A stretch of DNA of 64,000 bases from Microbacterium azadirachtae (GTDB lineage: Bacteria; Actinomycetota; Actinomycetes; Actinomycetales; Microbacteriaceae), in the NCBI RefSeq assembly GCF_000956505.1, contig NZ_JYIX01000028.1, positions 1 to 64,000 on the forward strand, given 5' to 3'. The translations under genes and the position numbers were made by a program. Below are positions 1 through 7,374 of the stretch, in pieces. A model generated the notes under the pieces. It saw nothing but the letters and a program-made list of their open reading frames with translations, ran no database searches and was not told the DNA's origin. Within the stretch, counting starts at the first letter, position 1. Each line of letters starts with the position of its first letter.

Positions 1-57
1 CCCCGCGACCGCGCCGCGCGTGCGCCGGCCCGCGACCGCGGCGCCCGCCCGGGGCCC

Positions 58-129
58 CTTCTACTTCCGGGTCGTCCCCGTGGGCGGACCCCCTGGCGTG
101 CGCTCACGGGGACGACTCGAAGGTGGAAG
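58..129. repeat. Palindromic dispersed repeat, family A, copy 1
   Basis: The left arm (58-79) reads CTTCTACTTCCGGGTCGTCC and the right arm ends at 129. The arms are imperfect inverted complements flanking about 28 bases. The same layout recurs at 211-282 and 17893-17964, and a half copy (CCACTTTCGGGTCGTCCCTG) lies at 166-185. This is a REP- or MITE-like intergenic element with no coding capacity. Confidence 0.7.
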
Positions 130-210
130 GGCCGCTGTGCCTCGGGCGCTGGCGCGGGCGGCCCTCCACTTTCGGGTCGTCCCTGTTCTCGCGGCGCCCG
201 CCCGGGGCCC

Positions 211-282
211 CTTCTACTTCCGGGTCGTCCCTGTGAGCGGACCCCCTGGCGTGCGCTCACGGGGACGACTCGAAGGTGGAAA
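211..282. repeat. Palindromic dispersed repeat, family A, copy 2
   Basis: This copy is nearly identical to 58-129, with only a few substitutions near the centre. Together with the flanking GC-rich bases it forms a direct duplication of about 89 bases. It ends about 65 bases before the cydDC start. Confidence 0.7.
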
Positions 283-348
283 GGCGGCCGGGGGGCGGGC
301 GCACGCGGGCGCGTTCGCAGACGCGGCGGCAGCATCGGAGCGGATCCG

Positions 349-3300
349 ATGAAGCCGATCGATCCGCGGCTGCTGCGGTGGGCGCCCGCCGCGCGGACCT
401 ACCTCGCGGTCTCGGCGGGCATCGCGCTCGTGCAGACGGCGGTCACGATCGCGTTCGCGGGGCTGCTCGCCGCGGGGATCACGGACGTGGCGGAAGGGCG
501 CTCGCCACTCGGCCACGTGCCGTGGCTGGCGCTCGTGGTGCTCGTGCGCGCCGTGCTGCTCTGGGTGTCCGAGGCGTGGGGCGCCCGCGCCGCCGCGCAG
601 GCCGGGCGCGAGCTGCGGACGGCCCTGCTCGATGCGATCTCCCGCCGCGGCCCGGCCTGGCTCGGCACGCGCAACCGCGCCGCGCTCGCGGTCACCGCGG
701 GGCATGGGCTCGACGCCCTGGATCCGTATTTCTCCCGGTACATCCCGCAGCTCGTGCTCACCGCGATCGCGACGCCCGTCATCGTCGCCGTCATGTGGTG
801 GCAGGACTGGCCGAGCGGACTCGCCGCGATCGTCACGCTGCCGCTCATCCCGCTGTTCCTCATCCTCATCGGCATCGCGACCCGCAGTGTGCAGCGCAAG
901 CAGCTGCAGGTGCTGCACGCGCTCGCGGCGCGGTTCGCCGACACCGTGCAGGGCCTCGCCACGCTGCGCGTGTTCGGGCGGGAGCGCCGCGCGGCCGCCC
1001 GCATGCGCGAGACCGCCGACCAGTACCGCCGCGAGACCATGCGCGTGCTGCGGTACTCGTTCCTCTCCGGCTTCGCTCTCGAACTGCTCTCGTCGCTCGC
1101 GGTCGCGATCATCGCCGTCTCGGTGGGCCTGCGCCTGCTGGGCGGCGAGCTGAGCCTCGGCGTCGGCCTGTTCGTGCTGCTGCTGGCTCCCGAGGCGTTC
1201 CTGCCACTGCGGCAGGTCGGGGTGCAGTTCCACGCCGCGTCCGAGGGCGTCGCCGCGACGGAGGACGTCTTCGAGGTCCTGGAGTCGGATCCGGCGGCCG
1301 AGTCCGGCGTTCACGGTGCGCACCTTGCTGCATATCGGCCCGGAATCCAGCCATTTGCGCGCTTCGAAACAGGACGTGGGATCCGGCTGGTCGTCGACGG
1401 GGTCTCGGTGCGGCACGAGGAGCAGCGGCTGCCGGGGGTGTCGTTCACGGCGGAGCCGGGGACGGTCACGCTCATCGAGGGGCGGAGCGGATCCGGCAAG
1501 TCGAGTCTGCTCGCGGCCCTGCGCGGGGCGGCGGCGCACGACGGAGCCGTCGCGGCCGAGGGCGCAGCGGATCCGGATCCCACCACGTGGCTCGCCTGGG
1601 CGGGCCAGCGCCCCGGGCTCATCCGCGGCACGGTCGATGCGAACGTCGCGCTCGGCGACCCCGCGCCCGACCTCGAGCGCGTCCGCACGGCGCTCGTCGA
1701 GGCGGCCGCGCCCGACCTGGATCCGGCGCAGGAGCTCGGCGTGCAGGGGGCGGGACTCTCGGGAGGCCAGGCCCAGCGCGTCGCCGTGGCGCGTGCCCTG
1801 TACCGACTCGGATCCGGAGCGAGGGTGCTCGCGCTCGATGAGCCGTCGAGCGCCCTCGACGCCGTGACCGAGCAGCGGCTGTGGGCGTCGCTGCGCCGCG
1901 CCGCAGATGACGGGGCGACGGTGCTGCTCGTCTCGCACCGGGAGTCGGCCCGCGCGATCGCCGACCAGGTGGTCCGCCTGGGCGGCCCACCCGTTCCCGC
2001 TCAGGTCGCACTTTCGGCTGCACCGGGGCGTCCGGAAGCGCCAAAAGTGCGACCCGAACCGGGGTCCGACCCGGAATCGCGACCCCACCCCGGGGAGGAT
2101 CCGGATCCGATCCCGGGTCTCCCGGCCTCCGTCGGCGGCATCCTCCGCCTCGCGATGCCCCGCACCCGCCGGTTCCTGCCCGCGATCCTGGCCGGGATCG
2201 TCTCGGCGGCGGCCGCGGTCGGCCTGCTGCTCGTGAGCGGCTGGCTCATCGTCACCGCGTCGCTCGTCGACAACCTCGTGCCGCTCTCGGTCGCGATCGT
2301 CGGGGTGCGGTTCTTCGCCGTGACCCGCGCCGTCACCCGGTACCTCGAGCGCCTCGTGGGGCACGACGCCGCCCTCGGCCGCCTCGCGGACCTGCGGGCC
2401 GCGGTCGTGCGCCGGCTCACTCCTCTGGCCCCGGCGGGACTCGGATCCACGGACCGCGGCTCGGTGCTCGCCGCCCTCGTCGACGACGTGGAGAACCTGC
2501 AGAACCTGCCCCTCCGCGTGGTGCAGCCGCTGCTGACCGGGGGCGTCGTGGCCCTCGTCTCGATCGGTGTCCTCGCCGTCATCGCCCCCTCGGCTGCCCT
2601 CGCGCTCGCGGTCTGCCTCGTGGTCGCGGTCGCCGGTGCTGTCGTGCTCGGCGGCATCGCCGGAGGCCGGGCCGAACGCGCGCTCAGCCGCGACCGCGCC
2701 GAACTCGCCGGAGCCCTCGTCGACGAGCTCACCGCGCTCGACGTGCTGCAGGCGTACGGCGCGGAGCCGGTCGCACGCGGACGGATCCGCGCCGCCGACG
2801 AGGCGCTGCGCCGCACGACCACCCGGGCGGCGGTCGCGCAGGCGCTGTCGTCCGCGGTCGTGTCGCTCGCGGCCGGTGCCGCGTCGATCTGGGCGCTCTC
2901 CGTCGCGGCGCCAGGGCAGGCAGGAGGCGCCGTCGATGCGCCCTGGTTCGCGGTCGCCGTACTCCTGCCGATGGCGGTGTTCGACGTGTTCTCCGCCGTG
3001 CCTCAGGCCGCCTCCGCCTGGCGCGGTGTGCGCGCCGGCGCCGAGCGGATCCACGCGCTGCTGCCCTCCGCTCTGCCGGCGGAGGTGCGCGGCGACGAGG
3101 GCGAGGGCCGCATCGAGGACGGCGCTCTTCGCCTCCGCGGCGTGACCGCCTCGTGGCCCGGCGCCCGCACCCCTGCCCTCAGTGACCTCGACCTGGACGT
3201 CGCGCCGGGCGAGCGGATCCTCGTCACCGGATCCAGCGGCGCGGGCAAGTCGTCGCTCGCCGCCGTCCTCGTCGGTTTCCTGCGCTTCGGGGGCTCGTAT

Positions 3301-3780
3301 CGCATCGGCGACGGCGACGCGGCCCTGGTGCCGGGACCGGAGCTGCGCCGCCACATCGGACTGTGCGAGCAGGATCCGATGCTCTTCGACGAGGACATCC
3401 GGCAGAACCTGCTGTTCGCGCGCGAGACGGCGACCGATGCCGAGCTGTTCGCGGTGCTCGACCGGGTCGGCCTCGGCCCCTGGGTGCAGGAGCGCGGCGG
3501 GCTCAACACGCGGGTGGGGGAGCGGGGCGCCCTCGTGTCCGGTGGCCAGGCGCAGCGCATCGCGCTCGCCAGGGCGATCCTGCGCGGATTCCCCGTGCTC
3601 GTGCTCGATGAGCCGACAGCGGGGGTGGATCCGGACGCGTCCGATGCGCTGCTGCGCGATCTGCTGGGCGCGGCCGGATCCCAGACCGTCGTCCTGGTCT
3701 CGCACGTGGAGCCGCCCGCCGGCACGATCGACCGGACCGTCCGGATCGACGCGGGGCGGATCCGGGCCGTCGAGGCCTGA
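349..3780 (+). CDS. cydDC: CydDC fusion: heterodimeric-type ABC exporter for cytochrome bd assembly
   Basis: The protein has 1143 residues and carries two complete ABC exporter halves in one chain. Half one has a membrane domain (about 20-300) and an ATPase domain with Walker A GRSGSGKS (378-385), signature LSGGQAQR and Walker B LALDEP (about 494-499). Half two starts near 605, with Walker A GSSGAGKS (961-968), signature VSGGQAQR and Walker B LVLDEP. In the family, CydD and CydC export thiols or haem-related compounds needed to assemble cytochrome bd oxidase; fused forms are known in actinobacteria. The linker (about 545-600) is Pro/Arg-rich and contains a DNA hairpin (2004-2054). cydAB would be expected just upstream, outside the window. 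The ATG at 349 is the first start giving a full membrane domain; no strong ribosome site is seen. Confidence 0.93.
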   Translation: MKPIDPRLLRWAPAARTYLAVSAGIALVQTAVTIAFAGLLAAGITDVAEGRSPLGHVPWLALVVLVRAVLLWVSEAWGARAAAQAGRELRTALLDAISRRGPAWLGTRNRAALAVTAGHGLDALDPYFSRYIPQLVLTAIATPVIVAVMWWQDWPSGLAAIVTLPLIPLFLILIGIATRSVQRKQLQVLHALAARFADTVQGLATLRVFGRERRAAARMRETADQYRRETMRVLRYSFLSGFALELLSSLAVAIIAVSVGLRLLGGELSLGVGLFVLLLAPEAFLPLRQVGVQFHAASEGVAATEDVFEVLESDPAAESGVHGAHLAAYRPGIQPFARFETGRGIRLVVDGVSVRHEEQRLPGVSFTAEPGTVTLIEGRSGSGKSSLLAALRGAAAHDGAVAAEGAADPDPTTWLAWAGQRPGLIRGTVDANVALGDPAPDLERVRTALVEAAAPDLDPAQELGVQGAGLSGGQAQRVAVARALYRLGSGARVLALDEPSSALDAVTEQRLWASLRRAADDGATVLLVSHRESARAIADQVVRLGGPPVPAQVALSAAPGRPEAPKVRPEPGSDPESRPHPGEDPDPIPGLPASVGGILRLAMPRTRRFLPAILAGIVSAAAAVGLLLVSGWLIVTASLVDNLVPLSVAIVGVRFFAVTRAVTRYLERLVGHDAALGRLADLRAAVVRRLTPLAPAGLGSTDRGSVLAALVDDVENLQNLPLRVVQPLLTGGVVALVSIGVLAVIAPSAALALAVCLVVAVAGAVVLGGIAGGRAERALSRDRAELAGALVDELTALDVLQAYGAEPVARGRIRAADEALRRTTTRAAVAQALSSAVVSLAAGAASIWALSVAAPGQAGGAVDAPWFAVAVLLPMAVFDVFSAVPQAASAWRGVRAGAERIHALLPSALPAEVRGDEGEGRIEDGALRLRGVTASWPGARTPALSDLDLDVAPGERILVTGSSGAGKSSLAAVLVGFLRFGGSYRIGDGDAALVPGPELRRHIGLCEQDPMLFDEDIRQNLLFARETATDAELFAVLDRVGLGPWVQERGGLNTRVGERGALVSGGQAQRIALARAILRGFPVLVLDEPTAGVDPDASDALLRDLLGAAGSQTVVLVSHVEPPAGTIDRTVRIDAGRIRAVEA
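2004..2054. repeat. Hairpin repeat inside the cydDC linker
   Basis: Arms 2004-2017 (GGTCGCACTTTCGG) and 2041-2054 (CCAAAAGTGCGACC) pair over 14 bases with one mismatch, around a 23-base loop. The element is translated in frame as part of the CydD-CydC linker. Its arm shares CACTTTCGG with the half copy of family A at 166-185, so it may be a diverged relative. Confidence 0.6.
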
Positions 3781-3804
3781 GCCCTCGCGCTCGAGCCGCC
3801 GGGC

Positions 3805-3822
3805 GCGGCGGGGCTTCGCCGC
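3805..3822. terminator. Possible terminator after cydDC
   Basis: A six-base GCGGCG/CGCCGC stem around a short loop lies 25 bases after the cydDC stop, followed by further GC-rich inverted sequence. There is no T tract, so the call is tentative. It would also serve the convergent gene ending at 3874. Confidence 0.35.
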
Positions 3823-3873
3823 CGGCCCGTGCGGCCGGGCCCGAACCGTCGGGCCCGGCTGCCGACGCGTGGG

Positions 3874-4245
3874 TCAGGCGGCGATCCCCGGCACCTCCTC
3901 GAGGCTGCGGTAGACCGGGATCCCGCGACCCTCGGCGATCGCGACGTCCTGATCGGCCCCGCGGGATTCTCCGGGCAGGCGCAGCACCGCGTCGCAGTGC
4001 TGCAGCAGGCGCTCGGCCGTCGGGTACATCACCTCCGTCGCGAGGGGATCTCCCGGGCCGGTCGCGCCGGCGCTGGACAACACGGGAAGCGCGACCCACT
4101 CGCCGATCATCGGGATGTGCCCTGCACGGAAGATCGGCCAGGCCGCCTCTTCGAGTCGGGCCAGGTTCTGCGCCATGAGCGCGGGGTCGCCGCCGGTGCC
4201 CGACGCATAGGGGCCGGCGATGAGGATCATGAGTGGCTTCGTCAT
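3874..4245 (-). CDS. DUF4406 / nucleoside deoxyribosyltransferase-like protein
   Basis: The protein has 123 residues. It opens MTKPLMILIAGPYASG, a glycine/tyrosine N-terminal motif typical of the DUF4406 and nucleoside 2-deoxyribosyltransferase-like fold, and has GADQDVAIAEGRGIPVY near the end, matching the region that binds substrate in that superfamily. The substrate is unknown. It diverges from the DeoR-type regulator starting at 4293. TATTGT lies seven bases before the ATG on this strand, so the transcript may be leaderless. The chosen ATG (4245) begins the conserved core; frames reading further upstream run through the regulator. Confidence 0.65.
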   Translation of the reverse strand: MTKPLMILIAGPYASGTGGDPALMAQNLARLEEAAWPIFRAGHIPMIGEWVALPVLSSAGATGPGDPLATEVMYPTAERLLQHCDAVLRLPGESRGADQDVAIAEGRGIPVYRSLEEVPGIAA

Positions 4246-4251
4246 ATCGGG

Positions 4252-4258
4252 TACAATA
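4252..4258. promoter_or_regulatory. Overlapping divergent -10 boxes
   Basis: TACAAT (4252-4257, plus strand) can serve the DeoR-type gene. The complementary TATTGT (4258-4253, minus strand) sits seven bases before the ATG of the DUF4406-like gene. No clear -35 was found for either. Confidence 0.5.
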
Positions 4259-4292
4259 CAGCAGAAACGTGCATAAATCGGAAGGACTCGGA

Positions 4293-5048
4293 ATGCTTGC
4301 TGCCGCGCGCAAGGACATGCTGCTCGAACGACTGCGCCGTGACGGCCGCCTCGTCGCGAAGGACATCGCCGCCGAGCTGGGCCTGTCGGAGGACAGCATT
4401 CGCCGCGATCTGCGCGAGCTCGATGCGGCGGGACTCGCGGTGCGCGTCTACGGCGGTGCGCTCCCGGCATCGCCCGCCGTGGTCGACTACGCGCGGCGCA
4501 CGGCCGTGGCCCCGGACAGCAAGGCGCGGGTCGCTGCCGCGGCCGCAGCCCTCATCGAGCCGGGCGCCACCGTGATCCTCGACGGCGGCACCACGGCGCT
4601 CGCGATGGTCGCCGAGATCCCGCTCGCGCTGCCGTGCACGGTCATCACGCACAGTCCTACGGTCGCCGCCGCGCTGCTCGATCATGCCGCCGACGTCTTC
4701 CTCATCGGAGGGCAGCTGTTCAAGCACTCCGCCGTGGCGTGCGGGGCGGCGGCCGTCGAGGCTGCACAGCGGATCAGCGCCGACCTGTTCTTCCTCGGGG
4801 TCACGGGCGTGCATCCGACGGCGGGGCTGACCACCGGGGATCCGGAGGAGGCGGCCATGAAGCGCGTCCTCTCCTCCCGTGCTGCCGAGACCTACGTGCT
4901 CGCGAGCGAGGAGAAGATCGGCACGGCCTCGCGGTTCGGCGTCGTGGCGCTGGACGAGGTGGCCGGCATCGTCACGGACGCGGATCCCGCCGATCCGACG
5001 CTCCGCGAACTCGTGGCGGCGGGTGTTCGGCTGATCGCGGCCGACTGA
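4293..5048 (+). CDS. DeoR-family transcriptional regulator
   Basis: The protein has 251 residues. An N-terminal winged helix (about 1-60) includes LVAKDIAAELGLSEDSIRRD, typical of the DeoR HTH. The C-terminal sugar-phosphate sensor domain contains VILDGGTTALAM, the DGGTT phosphate-binding motif of DeoR/GlpR regulators. Such proteins usually repress sugar or nucleoside catabolic genes until a phosphorylated intermediate binds. The start at 4293 follows GGAAGGA at a normal distance; an earlier in-frame ATG at 4233 adds unrelated residues. The divergent DUF4406-like gene is the only close candidate target, so its regulon is not evident. Confidence 0.88.
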   Translation: MLAAARKDMLLERLRRDGRLVAKDIAAELGLSEDSIRRDLRELDAAGLAVRVYGGALPASPAVVDYARRTAVAPDSKARVAAAAAALIEPGATVILDGGTTALAMVAEIPLALPCTVITHSPTVAAALLDHAADVFLIGGQLFKHSAVACGAAAVEAAQRISADLFFLGVTGVHPTAGLTTGDPEEAAMKRVLSSRAAETYVLASEEKIGTASRFGVVALDEVAGIVTDADPADPTLRELVAAGVRLIAAD

Positions 5049-5114
5049 TCCGGATCCCGCGGTCCGGATGCCGAGGCCCGGATCCCGAGACCCGGCCCGG
5101 ATCCAGACGCGCCG

Positions 5115-5891
5115 TCAGGGCCAGAGTGGAGCGGTGGGCTCGAGCACCTCGCCGAGCGCTTCGAAGGCGTGGCGGCGCTCCTCGATGCGGCGGTGGAGCT
5201 CCTGCTGCGCGTCGTCCACGACGTCCGGATCCAGCGGCACCGACGTCACGTCGGAGCGCGCGTGCTCGGCGGCGAGGTGCGCGTCGAGCTCGGGACCCGA
5301 GGTCCAGGACGTGATGAGCGCGTAGCGCGGCGCCGTGCCGCGATGCCAGACCGCATGCCAGAAGCGCTGGGTGTCGACGACGATCCGCGAGCCGGCGGGC
5401 AGCGGCAGGCGCACTTCGGTGGCCGGATCGAAGCGGTCCTGCCGCAGGATCAGCAGCGACTCCGGGTCGTCGGTGAGGTTGTAGAAGCCGCGCACGACCC
5501 AGCCCGTGCCGTCGGGGTTGAGGCGGTTGTTGTCGTCCTGGTGCAGGTTGTAGATCGCGTCGGCGTAGGTGTTCGGCTGAAGCTCGACCACGCGGCAGCG
5601 CCCGATGGTCGCGCCGGCCTCCTTCGCGCGCCGCACGAGCGTCGGCGCCAGGGCGGACTGCGCCGCGACCCAGACGCCGTCCTTGTCGGCGCGCGGCGGG
5701 GTGCGGTTCCAGAAGCCGTCGCAGTCCGCGTCGCCGGAGTGGCTCGCGAGCGCGGCGAACCGGGTCACGCCCGAGGAGCGCCACGGCGTGTACGCGAGGT
5801 CGAGCCATTCGGCCGGGTCCGCGGTCTGGTCGTAAGGGTCCAGCACCACGTATCCGGTCTTCTCCAGTGCGGGCGAGTGGATGTGCGACAT
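5115..5891 (-). CDS. Putative Fe(II)/2-oxoglutarate-type oxygenase
   Basis: The protein has 258 residues. NLHQDDNN supplies an HxD pair and FWHAVWHRGTAPRYAL supplies a later His followed by Arg. These fit, in order and spacing, the metal- and co-substrate-binding residues of a double-stranded beta-helix oxygenase. The family match is inferred from these motifs only, and the substrate is unknown. The start at 5891 follows GGAGGT at good spacing. A DtxR/IdeR-like box overlaps its promoter, so it may be derepressed under iron limitation, which fits an iron-linked role. It is monocistronic and divergent from the MetE-like gene. Confidence 0.55.
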   Translation of the reverse strand: MSHIHSPALEKTGYVVLDPYDQTADPAEWLDLAYTPWRSSGVTRFAALASHSGDADCDGFWNRTPPRADKDGVWVAAQSALAPTLVRRAKEAGATIGRCRVVELQPNTYADAIYNLHQDDNNRLNPDGTGWVVRGFYNLTDDPESLLILRQDRFDPATEVRLPLPAGSRIVVDTQRFWHAVWHRGTAPRYALITSWTSGPELDAHLAAEHARSDVTSVPLDPDVVDDAQQELHRRIEERRHAFEALGEVLEPTAPLWP

Positions 5892-5917
5892 GGCGGGGAC
5901 CTCCGATCCGTCTTCGC

Positions 5918-5938
5918 AGCCTACTTAGGGCATCCTAA
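5918..5938 (-). promoter_or_regulatory. Candidate DtxR/IdeR iron box overlapping a -10 element
   Basis: TTAGGGCATCCTAA (5925-5938) is a TTAGG-N4-CCTAA palindrome, the core spacing of actinobacterial iron boxes. On the minus strand TAGGCT (5923-5918) directly follows it and can be the -10 of the oxygenase-like gene. A bound repressor would cover the promoter. Confidence 0.6.
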
Positions 5939-5998
5939 CTCGTCGGCGTGCGACGGATGCGGGACGCAACCGTGCAAAACCGGCTCCGGGAACCGTCT

Positions 5999-6004
5999 TA
6001 CGCT
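5999..6004 (+). promoter_or_regulatory. -10 box of the MetE-like gene (leaderless layout)
   Basis: TACGCT lies seven bases before the ATG at 6012, leaving no room for a ribosome-binding site. Confidence 0.5.
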
Positions 6005-6011
6005 GTCAGGC

Positions 6012-7064
6012 ATGACCAACCCCCGCGGAGCGCTGCTGGTCGGCAGCGTGAACTACGACGACGCCGAGACCACGATGCGCACCGCCGCCGAGATCCTCGG
6101 GCCGCGGTTGCGGCGCATCCCCGACGGCGAGGTCGGCGTCCGCTTCCACTGGATCATGTTCCAGCCCGATGTGCTCGGGCAGGCGCAGGGGATCGAGCGG
6201 GTCGGCGCCGAGCGGATCCCCTTCGGCGCGGGTCTCGACGCCCGGCCCCTCCGGATCGCCGATGGCGTGGAGGCGTCCGGGATCGCGCTGCCGCCGCTCG
6301 GCTATGTGTCCGCGGCGCTCGAGTCGTACGAGGTCTTCCGCCGCCTGCGCGCGGAGGGTGCGATCGCCGAGGGGGTGCGCTTCCAGGTGTCGCTGCCCAC
6401 GCCGCTCGCGGTGATCTCTTCGTTCTTCGCGGGCGACGACCGTGCCGCGATCGAGCCGGTCTACACGGCGGCGCTCCTCGGCGAGCTCGACGAGGTCCTG
6501 GGCGGGATCCCGCACGCCGACCTCGCGATCCAGTGGGACGTCGCGAGCGAACTGGGCATCATCGAGCGCGCCGCCGGCTACGGCAAGGTCATGGAGGCGT
6601 GGTGGCCCGGGGATCCGTTCGACGGCCTCGTCGCGCGCCTGGCGGCGCTCGTCGACGCGGTGCCCTCGGGCGTCGAGGTCGGCGTGCACCTCTGCTACGG
6701 CGACGCCGCCGAGAGGCACTTCATCGAGCCGGTCGATGCCGGCACCCTGGTCCGCTACGCGAACGCCGTGGTCGCGGCGGCCGGGCGCCCGCTGACCTGG
6801 CTGCATCTGCCCGTCCCGATCGAGCGCGACGACGACGCGTACTTCGCCCCGCTCGACACGCTCGCGCTGGGCGACGGCGTCGAGCTGTACCTGGGCCTCG
6901 TGCACCGCGAAGACGGAGCCGAGGGTGCGGAGCGCCGCATCGCCGCGGCCTCCCCGCACGTCGCCGAGTTCGGCGTGGGCACCGAGTGCGGCATCGGACG
7001 CGCCCCCGCCGGATCCACGGAGGGCATCCTGCGCACCCACGCCGAGGTCGCCGCGGCCTGGTGA
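6012..7064 (+). CDS. MetE/UROD-like barrel protein of unknown substrate
   Basis: The protein has 350 residues. Blocks such as LVGSVNYDDAETTM, RIPDGEVGVRFHWI and GVHLCYGDAAERHF near residue 215 resemble the C-terminal barrel of cobalamin-independent methionine synthase and the uroporphyrinogen decarboxylase-like superfamily. It has no N-terminal MetE half, so it is not a full methionine synthase. The start at 6012 is supported by a -10 box seven bases upstream. It lies between the iron-box gene and tRNA-Ser. The reaction cannot be named from sequence. Confidence 0.6.
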   Translation: MTNPRGALLVGSVNYDDAETTMRTAAEILGPRLRRIPDGEVGVRFHWIMFQPDVLGQAQGIERVGAERIPFGAGLDARPLRIADGVEASGIALPPLGYVSAALESYEVFRRLRAEGAIAEGVRFQVSLPTPLAVISSFFAGDDRAAIEPVYTAALLGELDEVLGGIPHADLAIQWDVASELGIIERAAGYGKVMEAWWPGDPFDGLVARLAALVDAVPSGVEVGVHLCYGDAAERHFIEPVDAGTLVRYANAVVAAAGRPLTWLHLPVPIERDDDAYFAPLDTLALGDGVELYLGLVHREDGAEGAERRIAAASPHVAEFGVGTECGIGRAPAGSTEGILRTHAEVAAAW

Positions 7065-7107
7065 CGACGGCGGGGCGCGTCTGTCGTCGCCGAGCGCACG
7101 GGATCCC

Positions 7108-7151
7108 GTCGAGTGCACGGGACGTCGGCGTCGACAAGCCGTGCGCTCGAC
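7108..7151. repeat. Inverted repeat upstream of tRNA-Ser
   Basis: GTCGAGTGCACGG (7108-7120) and CCGTGCGCTCGAC (7139-7151) form a 13-base stem with one mismatch. A further copy of the left arm, CGAGCGCACGG, lies at 7091-7101. It could be a dispersed repeat or part of a terminator for the MetE-like gene. Confidence 0.45.
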
Positions 7152-7236
7152 AGGATCCGGTGGACTCGGCGGGCGGCGCGCCCGTGCGGCATCGCTCGAT
7201 TCGCGATCGATCCCGCCGTCGCGTAAGCTATTCCGC

Positions 7237-7324
7237 GGTGACGTGTCCGAGCGGCCGAAGGTGCAACTCTCGAAAAGTTGTGTAGGGTAACCCCCTACCG
7301 TGGGTTCAAATCCCACCGTCACCG
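7237..7324 (+). tRNA. tRNA-Ser (anticodon CGA)
   Basis: The acceptor stem GGTGACG (7237-7243) pairs with CGTCACC (7317-7323), with G at 7324 as discriminator. The loop CTCGAAA gives anticodon CGA at 7271-7273, which reads UCG. A long variable arm (TAGGG...CCCTA) and the T-loop GGTTCAAATCC are present, as expected for a class II serine tRNA. CCA is encoded at 7325-7327. TAAGCT (7224-7229) lies seven bases upstream as a likely -10. Confidence 0.95.
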
Positions 7325-7333
7325 CCACCAGTA

Positions 7334-7374
7334 AGGCCCCGACTCTCCTAGAAAACACTGGGAAGTCGGGGCCT
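7334..7374 (+). terminator. Rho-independent terminator of tRNA-Ser
   Basis: AGGCCCCGACT (7334-7344) and AGTCGGGGCCT (7364-7374) pair perfectly over 11 bases, followed by the T-rich ATCTCTTTGTCT. Confidence 0.85.

Larger units (their letters stand above)
1..348. other. Gene-free stretch made largely of repeats
   Basis: No convincing gene is seen before the start of cydDC. Most of the stretch consists of two near-identical direct units (about 39-127 and 191-280). Each contains an imperfect palindrome, and a half copy lies at 166-187. Open frames here are short and follow the repeat, so they are not called. Confidence 0.7.

Noticed and set aside
214..3705. Very long antisense frame opposite cydDC
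   Set aside because: High-GC genes often leave an opposite frame open. The product is Arg/His/Asp-rich low complexity, and cydDC explains the region.
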